Shown piece after piece: positions 33,745 to 42,628 of a stretch of DNA of 64,000 bases. The stretch is from assembly GCF_009183655.1 (NCBI RefSeq), contig NZ_WEIO01000004.1, forward strand, positions 297,556 through 361,555, read 5' to 3'. The translations under genes were made by a program, and so were the position numbers. Position 1 is the stretch's first letter. Every line of letters begins with the position of its first letter. Source of the DNA: Bacillus aerolatus. Lineage in GTDB: Bacteria > Bacillota > Bacilli > Bacillales > Domibacillaceae. The notes under the pieces were generated by a model that did no database searches, had not been told where the DNA came from, and saw only the letters and a program-made list of their open reading frames with translations.

Positions 33745-34476
33745 ATGAGACTTGAAGGTAAAGTAAGTATTGTAACTGGAGGAGCTTCGGGAATTGGCGA
33801 GCAAATGGTGAAACGTTTCAGTGAGGAAGGAGCGACGGTGATCGCAGCGGACATTAACGAAGCGGCGCTTGAACAAATCAGCCGGCTCGACAATGTGCAT
33901 GGCATGAAGCTGGACGTTTCTTCTGAAGAAGACTGGCAGCAACTATTGAAAGAAGTAAAAGAGCGTTTTGGAAAAATAGACATACTTATCAATAACGCCG
34001 GCATCTCCTCGGAAAAACCGACAGAAGACATCAATATTGATGACTGGCAAAAAATGATGACGATTAATGGCTTTGGTACGTTTCTTGGCATGAAGCATGT
34101 CGTTCCTTATATGAAAGAACAGAAACAAGGTTCAATCGTCAATATTTCTTCTTTCACGGCGCAAATCGGCATGGGACTGAACGCGTATTCCGCTTCGAAA
34201 GGATCCGTCCGTGCCATTTCAAAAGCAGCCGCCACCCAGTACGGAAGAAACGGTATTCGCGTCAATGCGTTATTCCCAGGCATCATTGAAACACCGATGA
34301 CAAAAGGACTCGAATCGACGAAAGAGCTCGTGCAGCAATTAATTGCCGCCACCCCACTGCAACGCTTAGGAAAGCCGGAAGACATCGCCAATGCCGCTCT
34401 ATACTTAGCATCCGATGAAGCTTCTTTCATCACCGGTGCAGAACTCGTCATTGATGGCGGATTCTCCGCACAATAA
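33745..34476 (+). CDS. Short-chain dehydrogenase/reductase
   Basis: A 243-residue classical SDR of the FabG-like branch. Cofactor loop TGGASGIG (12-19) with an Asp after the second strand (AADINEA), pointing to NAD rather than NADP. NNAG, catalytic Ser (NISSFT) and YSASK are intact. Paired with a MarR gene that follows after a terminator. Substrate unknown; not a close paralogue of the sugar-cluster SDRs. Confidence 0.88.
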   Translation: MRLEGKVSIVTGGASGIGEQMVKRFSEEGATVIAADINEAALEQISRLDNVHGMKLDVSSEEDWQQLLKEVKERFGKIDILINNAGISSEKPTEDINIDDWQKMMTINGFGTFLGMKHVVPYMKEQKQGSIVNISSFTAQIGMGLNAYSASKGSVRAISKAAATQYGRNGIRVNALFPGIIETPMTKGLESTKELVQQLIAATPLQRLGKPEDIANAALYLASDEASFITGAELVIDGGFSAQ

Positions 34477-34483
34477 ACAATGA

Positions 34484-34510
34484 TGCCCCTTTTCCAAAAG
34501 GGGCTTTTCT
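34484..34510 (+). terminator. Terminator between SDR and marR
   Basis: GCCCCTTTT / AAAAGGGGC stem plus TTTTCTTCTT. Confidence 0.88.
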
Positions 34511-34554
34511 TCTTATGTTATGATGATTAAAGAAAGCTAGAAAGCAGGGATTTT

Positions 34555-34968
34555 ATGGAGAACGAAACATTTTTTGAACTTTTACACACGATGGACCAAG
34601 TAACGAATAAACTAATCATTCACTGGAATAAAACATTTAACGAAAACCTCGGCATTTCCCATATTCTTGTGCTTAGCCACCTAAATGATTACGGAAAAAG
34701 CCGTCCTTCCGACATCGCAAAAGCGCTTGGCCTGACGCCGCCTTCTTTAACCCACTTATCAGAAAAGCTTATCACTAAGAAATTAGCCGTCCGACTCGCC
34801 GATGAAAACGATAGACGTATTCTTTATCTCGACATTACAGACCCTGGGCGTGAAATGTTAGTAAAAGCCCAAACAGAAGGCCAAAACTTAAGAAAACAGC
34901 TATTCGAAAAACTGACAGCGGAAGAACGTCAGCAGCTGTTAGCGATATATGAAAAGTTAAATAGTTAA
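34555..34968 (+). CDS. MarR-family transcriptional regulator
   Basis: A 137-residue regulator with the winged-helix core ISHILVLSHLNDYGKSRPSDIAKALGLTPPSLTHLSEKL and the wing RLADENDRRILYLDIT. It lies directly after the SDR gene and its AT-rich palindromic upstream region, so local regulation of that SDR is likely. Start preceded by a weak GCAGGG. Confidence 0.87.
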   Translation: MENETFFELLHTMDQVTNKLIIHWNKTFNENLGISHILVLSHLNDYGKSRPSDIAKALGLTPPSLTHLSEKLITKKLAVRLADENDRRILYLDITDPGREMLVKAQTEGQNLRKQLFEKLTAEERQQLLAIYEKLNS

Positions 34969-34978
34969 CCATTTTCCT

Positions 34979-35010
34979 GACGGCTGACCATCTTTTTTTC
35001 AGCCGTTTTT
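34979..35010 (+). terminator. Terminator of marR
   Basis: ACGGCTGA / TCAGCCGT stem and TTTTT tail. Confidence 0.85.
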
Positions 35011-35136
35011 GGATTTTATTATCCATTTTCGTCTATCCGAAATCTCCTCTTTATCATTCAAAACCGACTTTCTGAAGCAAGTCCCTCATAGCATATATAA
35101 AGATAGTGAAAAATCCTTATTAGAGTGGGGGTTCGT

Positions 35137-35742
35137 ATGCAAAGCTGGATGATAGAGTTTATGGAACAGTTTGGCTACGTCGGCATTTTCCTTTTGATCG
35201 CGTTTGAAAATATTTTTCCGCCGATTCCTTCTGAAGTAATTCTTACTTTCGGGGGAACGATGACAACCTTTTCCACATTGACCGTGTCGGGGGTCGTTCT
35301 AGCAGCAACGGCCGGATCGCTTGCAGGAGCGTTCATCTTGTATAAAATCGGCAATTTGCTTGATGTGGAGAGACTGGAAAAAATTATTGATCACTGGGGT
35401 CACATTCTCCGCCTAAGCAAAAATGATATTTACAAAGCTGAACGCTGGTTTGAAAAGTATGGCTATTGGACTGTGCTCGTGTGCCGGGTGATTCCTCTAG
35501 TCCGTAGTCTAATTTCCATTCCAGCTGGCATGTCGCGAATGAGACTGCCGCTTTTTCTATTTTTAACTGCCATCGGGACATTTACTTGGAATCTGATTCT
35601 CGTTTCTGCCGGTGCGGCTTTCGGCGAGTCATGGGGAGAAATCGTTCTTTTTATGGACATGTATGCGAATATTATTTATGCATTGATTGGTGCAGGGCTT
35701 GTTATTTTCCTGTTTTTATTTATCACTAGAAAAAGAGGATAG
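35137..35742 (+). CDS. DedA-family membrane protein
   Basis: A 201-residue protein with about five hydrophobic segments. The family signature FENIFPPIPSEVIL near residue 25, the GSLAGAFILYKIG block and CRVIPLVRSLISIPAGMSRM (conserved Arg) identify DedA. Members are linked to lipid-carrier recycling (undecaprenyl phosphate or phospholipid scrambling). Start chosen at ATG after GTGGGGG. Monocistronic. Confidence 0.9.
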   Translation: MQSWMIEFMEQFGYVGIFLLIAFENIFPPIPSEVILTFGGTMTTFSTLTVSGVVLAATAGSLAGAFILYKIGNLLDVERLEKIIDHWGHILRLSKNDIYKAERWFEKYGYWTVLVCRVIPLVRSLISIPAGMSRMRLPLFLFLTAIGTFTWNLILVSAGAAFGESWGEIVLFMDMYANIIYALIGAGLVIFLFLFITRKRG

Positions 35743-35775
35743 AAATGAAGTGAAAGACCCATATAGACAATAATG

Positions 35776-35808
35776 AAAAAGGGGCTGTCGATTTTATCGG
35801 CAGCCTGA
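35776..35808 (-). terminator. Terminator of sugar cluster A
   Basis: GGCTGCCGAT / ATCGACAGCC stem followed on the minus strand by CCTTTTT, 22 bases after the transporter stop. Confidence 0.9.
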
Positions 35809-35829
35809 AAATGAACAACTCTTTAATTT

Positions 35830-37182
35830 TCACGCTTCTTTCACTGCTTTATAAGTTTTTGCTGTAGATTTTTCCCGCCAGTAACCTTCAATTTCTTCTA
35901 AAGTTTTTCCTTTTGTTTCCGGTGTTTTATAATGGATATAAACGCAGGCAACAACTGATAGTACTGCGTATATTAAGAAAACGTTATTTCCAATGACACC
36001 TAACAATTGCGGAAAAGTGTATGAAAAAAGGAAATTCAATGTGTACTGTGAAAATGTAATAACTCCCATACCGATGGCTCTTGCTTGCAGAGGGAACACT
36101 TCTGGTATAAATAGCCAAAATACTGGTCCAAGACCAATCCCAAACGCAAAGACGTATAGGAACACACAAATCATACTTAATAGCATATTGTCAGAAAGTA
36201 GAGCTAAACCGAGTAACGGAAGGACCTGTCCGCCAATACTGTAGATTAACAAAGTTTTTCTACCCAGTTTGTCCACGATGAATAAGGAGATAGCGGTGGA
36301 AACAACTAGCGCAATACCGACACCAAAGTTCGCTACGTTCGAACCGCTCCACCCATTAATATCAACTCCTTCAAATATGATAGGAGCAAAGTAAACAACT
36401 GCATTAATTCCGGTGAAGACTTGGAAGAACGTTAAGATTAATGTCATGTTTAAAATACTCTTGTACTGGCCAAACAAATGCTTAAATCCAGCTGTTTGTA
36501 ACTTAAGAGAGTTATTAATATCTCTTATCTCATCTTCCACTTCTTTCTTCGATCCTCTTAGCTTCATTAAGACTTTTCTTGCGCGTTCTTCTTTTCCGAC
36601 GGTCAGCAGCCACCGCGGACTTTCAGGAGACATAAGCATTCCAATCGTAAAGATCGCAGCGGGAATAAGACCAATTCCCAACATTAACCGCCAAGCTCCA
36701 CTGTCGGTTAAAGAAGCTCCTACGATGTAAGCGCTTAAAATTCCAACGTTCACGCTCAACTGATATAGAGCTCCAATAAACCCTCGGATTTTAGGAGGAG
36801 CTAATTCAACAAGATAGATCAAGGAACACATATTGGCTATCCCGCAGCCGATCCCAAGAATAAAACGTGACCATATTAAAACGCTTTCACTTGTAGCAAA
36901 TGCACATCCAATAGACCCGATGATAAAAGTTAAACCTGCTCCAATTAATAATGATTTTCTTCCTAAAACCTTAGATAATGAGGTTGAAAGAACAATAGCC
37001 GGCAATGCTCCCAAAAGGAGGAAGCTTACAATTAACCCTTGGCCAGACGGGCTTAATCCAAATTCTTCAGTAATAAAAGGCAATGCTGGAGAAATAGCCC
37101 CTGAATCAAAGCCGTATAAAAGTCCAGCCAATCCCCCAAAAATCGCATAAACATACACAATATTCGGAATTCTCTGCTCCAA
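35830..37182 (-). CDS. MFS sugar porter
   Basis: A 450-residue, 12-helix transporter of the sugar porter family. Signature blocks: GYD-like FGGLAGLLYGFDSGAIS, GRK between TM2 and TM3, PESPRWLL after TM6, the TM7 region QVFTGINAVVYFAP, DKLGRK, and the terminal PETKGKTLEEIE. It resembles arabinose, xylose or inositol proton symporters. TTG start 8 bases after AAGGAGTG. Last gene of cluster A; it probably imports the sugar oxidised by the cluster. Confidence 0.9.
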   Translation of the reverse strand: MEQRIPNIVYVYAIFGGLAGLLYGFDSGAISPALPFITEEFGLSPSGQGLIVSFLLLGALPAIVLSTSLSKVLGRKSLLIGAGLTFIIGSIGCAFATSESVLIWSRFILGIGCGIANMCSLIYLVELAPPKIRGFIGALYQLSVNVGILSAYIVGASLTDSGAWRLMLGIGLIPAAIFTIGMLMSPESPRWLLTVGKEERARKVLMKLRGSKKEVEDEIRDINNSLKLQTAGFKHLFGQYKSILNMTLILTFFQVFTGINAVVYFAPIIFEGVDINGWSGSNVANFGVGIALVVSTAISLFIVDKLGRKTLLIYSIGGQVLPLLGLALLSDNMLLSMICVFLYVFAFGIGLGPVFWLFIPEVFPLQARAIGMGVITFSQYTLNFLFSYTFPQLLGVIGNNVFLIYAVLSVVACVYIHYKTPETKGKTLEEIEGYWREKSTAKTYKAVKEA

Positions 37183-37211
37183 AAAAAGATCACTCCTTTT
37201 TCAATTATTCA

Positions 37212-37637
37212 TTACAGCACACCTTTTTTTAAGATAATGTTGGCATACGGCAATGGTTCACTCGTAGCAATGATGGCATAAGCGTCTTTACTTCGTTCGT
37301 AAAATTGCTTTCTTTCAATTTTTTCAATTTGAACAGGAAAATCACTCATTTTCTTTAATAGACCTTCGTATATTTCCCAGATTGCAGGGTTTTTCACATC
37401 CCCTTCCACTGTATCCATGAGAGCAACGGGACATTTTACATAAGTATCTAGCGGAAAAAGTTTCAATATTGCGCTTAAAAACTCTTCTACACCATGACCA
37501 TATCCATTAATTAAACGGGTTGAATGACTTGCAGCTGGAAAATTTCCATCTGCAAGTACAATTTCATCACCGTGCCCCATCTCCATCAAGGCTTTTATCA
37601 GTTCCGGAGATATGATGGGTGGAATCCCTTTAAGCAT
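37212..37637 (-). CDS. fucU: RbsD/FucU-family sugar mutarotase (L-fucose mutarotase-like)
   Basis: A 141-residue protein with the FucU signature ALMEMGHGDEIVLADGNFPA and the C-terminal ATSEPLPYANIILKKGV. FucU interconverts alpha and beta anomers of L-fucose and related sugars, supplying the right anomer to the dehydrogenase. Overlaps the FAH hydrolase gene by 8 bases. It is the strongest hint that the cluster handles L-fucose or a stereochemical relative. Confidence 0.88.
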   Translation of the reverse strand: MLKGIPPIISPELIKALMEMGHGDEIVLADGNFPAASHSTRLINGYGHGVEEFLSAILKLFPLDTYVKCPVALMDTVEGDVKNPAIWEIYEGLLKKMSDFPVQIEKIERKQFYERSKDAYAIIATSEPLPYANIILKKGVL

Positions 37638-38544
37638 ATGTCAAAGCCTTTCCACTTTCTTGCACAAATTTGTTCGTAAGCTTTCCTAGTTTTTCAATTT
37701 CAACAGTAACAACGTCTCCTGGCTGAATGTAAATACGCTCGTCAGCTGGAAGACCAAATACTACTCCTTCAGGTGTACCTGTTAAAATAAGATCTCCTGG
37801 CTCTAACGTCATATGCCGAGAAATATAGCTAACGATCTCTGCGCAGGAAAAGATCATATCGGACGTATTAGAGTTTTGTCTTAATTCGTCATTTACATAA
37901 GTTTTTAAAATGAGGTTGTTAGGATCTCCTACTTCATCTGAAGTAACTAAATAAGGACCTACTGGACTAAACTTGTCACATGTTTTCCCGAGCAGCCACT
38001 GTGGTGTTCTCATTTGCAGATCCCTTGCCGACAAATCATTGACTGTACAATAACCAAAAACATGGGAAAGCGCTTTTTCTTGTGTAACATTTTTAGTCTT
38101 TTTACCAATGACGATGCCTAGCTCCACCTCATAATCAAGTTCATTTGTTACAACCGGAACAGGAATTTCACTTAGATGACCTGTTAACGTATTATCAAAT
38201 TTGTTAAACAGGATCGGCACTTCTGGATAAGGTGCATTCGTTTCATCTGCATGTTTTCGATAGTTTAAACCTACACAAATAATTTTACGCGGCCGTGTAA
38301 CACATGGTCCCCAAACAAGTCCTTCCTCTGCCACTACAACAGCACTTCCATTTGATACGGCTTCGTTGACCTTTGCTTCAAGTTCCTCTAGCCCTGATTG
38401 ATCTAATTCAATCACTTGCATGACATCGTTTAAAATTTCATTCCAATTATTCTGCTTTGCTGTTTCTTCGACATCAATTAATTGATCGCCAATTTGCACA
38501 GCCAGTCTTTCATTCTCGTTTTTCATAAAAGTAGCTAGTTTCAT
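37630..38544 (-). CDS. FAH-family hydrolase, 2,4-diketo-3-deoxy-sugar-acid hydrolase candidate
   Basis: A 304-residue fumarylacetoacetate-hydrolase fold protein. Metal ligands sit in the ELDYEVELGIVIGK and NDLSARDLQ blocks; GLNYRKHADETN and TPEGVVFGLP are family blocks. Relatives in L-fucose and L-rhamnose routes split 2,4-diketo-3-deoxy acids into pyruvate and L-lactate. Close paralogue of the product at 50.9-51.8 kb. Its gene starts 15 bases after the SDR stop. Confidence 0.85.
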   Translation of the reverse strand: MKLATFMKNENERLAVQIGDQLIDVEETAKQNNWNEILNDVMQVIELDQSGLEELEAKVNEAVSNGSAVVVAEEGLVWGPCVTRPRKIICVGLNYRKHADETNAPYPEVPILFNKFDNTLTGHLSEIPVPVVTNELDYEVELGIVIGKKTKNVTQEKALSHVFGYCTVNDLSARDLQMRTPQWLLGKTCDKFSPVGPYLVTSDEVGDPNNLILKTYVNDELRQNSNTSDMIFSCAEIVSYISRHMTLEPGDLILTGTPEGVVFGLPADERIYIQPGDVVTVEIEKLGKLTNKFVQESGKALTYA

Positions 38545-38559
38545 TTTCTCATTCTCCTA

Positions 38560-39333
38560 TTATGCATTTTTTCCAAAAACAACTCCGCCATCAATATAAA
38601 GGGGAGACCCCATCATGAAAGAAGACTCATCTGAAGCGAGAAACAGTGCCGCTTTTGCTACGTCTCCAGGTCTTCCCAATTCTCCGCTCAATTGTCTTTT
38701 CTTAATATTTTCTATTGCCGTTTCAGGATCATTGTACGAAGTCTTTAAATAATCTTCGACAAATGGAGTTAATATCGTGCCCGGCAATAAAGCATTTACG
38801 CGAATGTTATAAGGAGCATAGTCTACTTGCATAGCTTTCGTCAGAGCAAGCACTGCTCCTTTCGTTGCAGAGTATGCGGCACGTTTAGCGAGCCCCATTT
38901 CTGCAGCACATGATGACATATTAATAACGACGCCGCTTTTTTGTTCCATCATATAAGGGAGAGTGTATTTACATGGCAAGTAAACACCTTTCACATTCAC
39001 ACTCATAATTCGGTCCCATACGTCTGGCTCTACTTCGTCCACTCTTCCCACATTACTGATCCCTGCATTGTTAAATAAAATATCAATTTTTTTATGCGTC
39101 TTAATAATCTGATTGATGACAGATTCAACGGCCCCGGGATTCGTCACATCCACCTCGAGAAATGCCGCTTTTCCGCCACTTTCTTCTATTTCTGATACTG
39201 TCCCTTGTCCATTCTCACGATGAATATCTATAATGATCACAAAAGCGCCTTCTTTTGCGAATAAGAGGGCTGTTTCTTTTCCAATGCCGCTCCCTCCGCC
39301 GGTGATGACAGCTGTTTTTTGAAGAAGTCTCAC
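38560..39333 (-). CDS. SDR, 2-keto-3-deoxy-L-fuconate dehydrogenase candidate
   Basis: A 257-residue classical SDR. TGGGSGIG cofactor loop, Asp in IIIDIHRE favouring NAD, NNAGISNVG, catalytic Ser in INMSSCAAEMG and YSATK. The second half is nearly the same as that of the SDR at 51.8 kb (ALLPGTILTPFVE, KKRQLSGELGRP, MMGSPLYIDGGV), indicating common substrate chemistry. It would oxidise a 2-keto-3-deoxy acid at C4 before FAH cleavage. GTG start overlaps the previous stop (GTGA). Confidence 0.85.
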   Translation of the reverse strand: MRLLQKTAVITGGGSGIGKETALLFAKEGAFVIIIDIHRENGQGTVSEIEESGGKAAFLEVDVTNPGAVESVINQIIKTHKKIDILFNNAGISNVGRVDEVEPDVWDRIMSVNVKGVYLPCKYTLPYMMEQKSGVVINMSSCAAEMGLAKRAAYSATKGAVLALTKAMQVDYAPYNIRVNALLPGTILTPFVEDYLKTSYNDPETAIENIKKRQLSGELGRPGDVAKAALFLASDESSFMMGSPLYIDGGVVFGKNA

Positions 39334-40145
39334 ACTGTTACCTCACTTTCATGATCCATATGATCCTCAGGCTGTGCCGCTTTAACCGTTAATCCGCCAT
39401 CTACCATTAATAGATGCCCATTAATTTGCATAGCTTCGTCTGATGCTAAAAATACAACAGCATCTCCAATTTGTTTTTCTGTCCCAAGTCTCTTCATTGG
39501 GTTCGCTTCAATTTCTTTTGCTAAAATTTGAGGATCTTCCAAATATTCTTCGCACATATCCGTCGCGATGGTGCTTGGACCAACAGCATTGACATTAATA
39601 TTATATTTGCCGAGTTCAATCGCCAACGCTTTCGTTAAGTGGCTGGCTGCTGCTTTTGATGAAATATAGTGTGGAACAACTGGACTCGTCACAAGAACAC
39701 TCGCTGTCGACGTAATGTTGATAATTTTTCCATACTTATTTTGGATCATTTTTTTGGCAGCTCTTTGTGTCGTCAAAAAAATAGATTTTACGTTCGTCTG
39801 ATACGTTTCATCCCATGTTTTTTCTGACAAATTCATGAAAGGTTCAAACGGCGCAATGCCTGCATTATTCACTAGAATTTCAACCGGTCCTAACACTTTT
39901 TCCACTTCGTCTATCATTTGATCCACTTCTTCTTTAATGCCGACATTTGCTTTCACAACGATCGCTTGAGTATTAAACTGCTCTTCCACTTTTTGCTTTA
40001 AAGCCTTTGCTTTTTCAAATGAACGAGGTGATGTATAGTTGATCGCTACATTCGCGCCTTCTTCAGCCAACCTCATAACAATGGCCGCACCTATTCCCCG
40101 GCTTCCACCTGTGACAAGAGCTGTCCGATTTTTTAATTTGCTCAT
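39330..40145 (-). CDS. SDR, aldose (L-fucose) dehydrogenase candidate
   Basis: A 271-residue classical SDR of the FabG/glucose-dehydrogenase-like branch: TGGSRGIG, NNAGIAPFEPF, Ser in NITSTASV and YISSK. Its divergence from the other cluster SDR and the presence of a lactonase argue that it carries out the first step, oxidation of the sugar to its lactone. Start set at the ATG 8 bases after AGAGG; an in-frame ATG 18 bases earlier lacks a site. Confidence 0.8.
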   Translation of the reverse strand: MSKLKNRTALVTGGSRGIGAAIVMRLAEEGANVAINYTSPRSFEKAKALKQKVEEQFNTQAIVVKANVGIKEEVDQMIDEVEKVLGPVEILVNNAGIAPFEPFMNLSEKTWDETYQTNVKSIFLTTQRAAKKMIQNKYGKIINITSTASVLVTSPVVPHYISSKAAASHLTKALAIELGKYNINVNAVGPSTIATDMCEEYLEDPQILAKEIEANPMKRLGTEKQIGDAVVFLASDEAMQINGHLLMVDGGLTVKAAQPEDHMDHESEVTV

Positions 40146-40172
40146 TTTTTTGCCTCTTTTCATATTGTATTA

Positions 40173-41336
40173 TTAAAGGCTGATGCTGATCCGGCTGATG
40201 CTGAATTCCTGATGACCTAAGATTTCAGCTTTCGTCAGTTCCCCCTGTGCTGTTTTAATAACCGTTTCAAGAATACGATTTCCGGCTTCTTCTGTTGTTT
40301 CTTTGCCTTTCATAACGAGACTTGTATCTACGTCAATGTTATCTGCCATTTTTGCAGCAGTTATTTCATTGCCAGTTATTTTGATAACAGGAATAATTGG
40401 ATTTCCTGTTGGTGTTCCTCTTCCTGTCGTAAAGCAGACCATATGGACACCAGCAGCAGCCATACCTGACACGCACTCGATATCGTTCCCTGGAGAATCC
40501 ATAAAGTAATAGCCGCTCCCTGGAATTTCTTCAGCAAAAGCCAGGACATCTTTTAATGGAGCTGTTCCTGCTTTACTTATGCAGCCAAGTGATTTTTCTT
40601 CAATTGTAGAGAGACCGCCTTCAATATTGCCGGGGCTTGGGTTACCGCCTCGCATATCGGCGCCGATGCGCTCTACTTCTTTTTCAAAATTCTCTACATA
40701 GGCATACAATTTGTTTGCCACTTCTTCGCTTACTGCTTTTTGAGCGACAAGATGCTCGGCCCCGATAATTTCAGTTGTTTCACCCATTACAATGGTGCCG
40801 CCCTGTTTTAAAAGCTGATCAGCTGTTTTCCCTAAAGCAGGATTGCTGCACAGACCGGAAGTAGCATCAGACCCGCCACACTTAACACCAAGTATTAATT
40901 CTGAAAGAGGAACATCTTCTAATGGTATTTTCTCAATTTCTCTGAATAAACTATGTACTATTTCAGACCCTTTTTGAATGGCTTTTATTGATCCCCCAAC
41001 ATCCTGGATATCAATCCACTCGACAGGTTTTCCTGTTTCTTCAATTTCTTTTTTCAGTATTTTAGCATCAATAACCTCACAACCCAAGCTAACTAAGAGA
41101 ACTGCGCCAACATTTGGGTTTTTCCCCATTCCGGCAAGTAAATTATGTGTACGATCCTTGTCATCTCCAATTTGGCTGCAGCCATGCTGATGAGGAATGG
41201 CTACTGAAGCTGGTACAGCTTGCTGAATTCGATTGGCTACATGATTTGCACAAATAACGGTCGGAATAATTAATAGGTGATTTCGTATTCCTATTTTTCC
41301 GTTTGGACGGCGATAACCTTTTATCATGTTCATCAT
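40173..41336 (-). CDS. UxaA-family sugar-acid dehydratase, large subunit
   Basis: A 387-residue protein matching the C-terminal domain of altronate/galactarate dehydratases: GYRRPNGKIGIRNH, HQHGCSQIG (metal-binding His/Cys), GVKCGGSDATSG, GETTEIIGAEHL, GNPSPGNIEGGLSTIEEKSLG and TTGRGTPTGNPIIPVIK. Together with the small SAF-domain subunit encoded just upstream it should dehydrate an aldonate to a 2-keto-3-deoxy acid. In known L-fucose routes this step is often done by an enolase-superfamily enzyme, so use of a UxaA pair is notable. Confidence 0.88.
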   Translation of the reverse strand: MMNMIKGYRRPNGKIGIRNHLLIIPTVICANHVANRIQQAVPASVAIPHQHGCSQIGDDKDRTHNLLAGMGKNPNVGAVLLVSLGCEVIDAKILKKEIEETGKPVEWIDIQDVGGSIKAIQKGSEIVHSLFREIEKIPLEDVPLSELILGVKCGGSDATSGLCSNPALGKTADQLLKQGGTIVMGETTEIIGAEHLVAQKAVSEEVANKLYAYVENFEKEVERIGADMRGGNPSPGNIEGGLSTIEEKSLGCISKAGTAPLKDVLAFAEEIPGSGYYFMDSPGNDIECVSGMAAAGVHMVCFTTGRGTPTGNPIIPVIKITGNEITAAKMADNIDVDTSLVMKGKETTEEAGNRILETVIKTAQGELTKAEILGHQEFSISRISISL

Positions 41337-41659
41337 TTTTGACCCCCTTCCGCTTTATCTCCTCTTCCTCTGATTCCTTCAATATTATGTACATGCACGT
41401 GTTCACCAGGTTCAATATCAGCAGTGGCTGCTCCAATTACTTCTCCGTATTTCACAACCATTTCTGATCTTTGAATAGATTTAATCGATATTTTGTGTCC
41501 AAATGGAATAGACTGTTTTGCTGTCAATACCTCTTTTTGCCCATTGAGGACATATAGGAAGCTTTCTCCCGCCTCTAAACCTTTCAAAAGAGTAGCGACA
41601 TTATCGTTATCAGACATAACAATGCTCGTTATATCCTGTTCATATACTGACTTACTCAT
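41333..41659 (-). CDS. UxaA-family dehydratase, small SAF-domain subunit
   Basis: A 108-residue SAF-domain protein ending EHVHVHNIEGIRGRGDKAEG, the N-terminal half of classical UxaA found here as a separate polypeptide. Start at the ATG after AGGAGAG, overlapping the lactonase end by 8 bases; its stop overlaps the large subunit start (ATGA). Subunits are presumably made in equal amounts. Confidence 0.87.
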   Translation of the reverse strand: MSKSVYEQDITSIVMSDNDNVATLLKGLEAGESFLYVLNGQKEVLTAKQSIPFGHKISIKSIQRSEMVVKYGEVIGAATADIEPGEHVHVHNIEGIRGRGDKAEGGQK

Positions 41660-42503
41660 TGTTTTCTCTCCTGTCTTTAAGTTTGTAAAATGCTTTAGCA
41701 TTTTCAGAAAAGATTTTATCCGCTTCCAAATGCTTTACCGTCTCAGGTAGATTTTCACTTATAATCTGGAGCGCCTCTTCATAACTCCCTGCCGATAAAC
41801 ATACCGGCCAATCGCTGCCGAAGAGCAGGCGAGAGGAGCCAAATGTTTGTACAATATGATGAATATACGGCTCAAAATCTTCCGTTTTCCACGCGAATGG
41901 TTTCGCTTCTGTCATCAACCCCGATAGTTTGCACCAAACATTCGGAAACTGAGCTAATGCACTCATCTCCTCTTTCCACTCATTTAACTCCCTTCCTGCG
42001 ATATTCGGTTTAGCCATATGATCGATGACAGTCAATAGATCGGGAAGCGCTTGCACAAGAGTCAAAATGGATGGAACATGTTTTTTATTAATTAATAGAT
42101 CGAGAGGAAGATTATATTGAATAAGCCATTTTAAATTTTCCATGACCTGATCTTGTAAAATCCAATCATTTTGTTCGATATCCTGCAACATTGGACGCAG
42201 ACCAACAATTCCCGGCTGCTTCATTATTGATTGTAACTGTTTCGGAAAAGATGGCGATGCTAAATCCAGCCAGCCGACTACGCCGCAAATCCAGTCATAG
42301 CGTTCATACAACGATAAGAGAAATAATGTCTCTTCATATGTTGGAGCTGCCTGAACGAGAACAGTTCCGGAAATATTATGTTTTTCTAATAAAGGTTGTA
42401 AGTTTTCTGGCAGGTAATCTTGATAGAGAACACCCATGTCTTTTGAAAGCCAGGAGTAATCAGCTCTTTCAAGTTTCCAAAAGTGTTGATGTGCATCAAT
42501 CAT
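41652..42503 (-). CDS. Amidohydrolase-2 family lactonase (L-fuconolactonase-like)
   Basis: A 283-residue TIM-barrel hydrolase. IDAHQHFWKLERADYSWL is the N-terminal HxH metal site typical of L-fuconolactonase and L-rhamnonolactonase; TVIDHMAKPNI holds another His, and LLFGSDWPVCL the catalytic Asp. It opens the sugar lactone to the aldonate. First gene of cluster A behind the LacI operator; GAGGT precedes the ATG. Confidence 0.88.
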   Translation of the reverse strand: MIDAHQHFWKLERADYSWLSKDMGVLYQDYLPENLQPLLEKHNISGTVLVQAAPTYEETLFLLSLYERYDWICGVVGWLDLASPSFPKQLQSIMKQPGIVGLRPMLQDIEQNDWILQDQVMENLKWLIQYNLPLDLLINKKHVPSILTLVQALPDLLTVIDHMAKPNIAGRELNEWKEEMSALAQFPNVWCKLSGLMTEAKPFAWKTEDFEPYIHHIVQTFGSSRLLFGSDWPVCLSAGSYEEALQIISENLPETVKHLEADKIFSENAKAFYKLKDRRENNE

Positions 42504-42529
42504 GTTATTACCTCACTTTGTTATTTAAT

Positions 42530-42574
42530 TGTTACCGGTAACATAAAATTATCAAAAGAATTTTAATTTGTCAA
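42530..42574 (-). promoter_or_regulatory. Cluster A promoter with LacI-type operator
   Basis: Minus strand TTGACA (42574-42569), 17-bp spacer, TAATTT (42551-42546), followed at the start site by the perfect 14-bp palindrome TGTTACCGGTAACA (42543-42530). The central CG and symmetry are typical of LacI-family operators; the regulator gene lies directly upstream. Confidence 0.88.
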
Positions 42575-42601
42575 TCAATTCTTACAACTTTATTAAAAAT
42601 A

Positions 42602-42628
42602 AAAAAACTCCTATTAATTTATAGGAGT
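42602..42628 (-). terminator. Terminator overlapping the lacI-type stop codon
   Basis: AACTCCTAT / ATAGGAGTT stem, TTTTTTTATTT tail. The stop codon of the regulator lies in the loop, so the 3' untranslated region is nearly absent. Confidence 0.85.
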
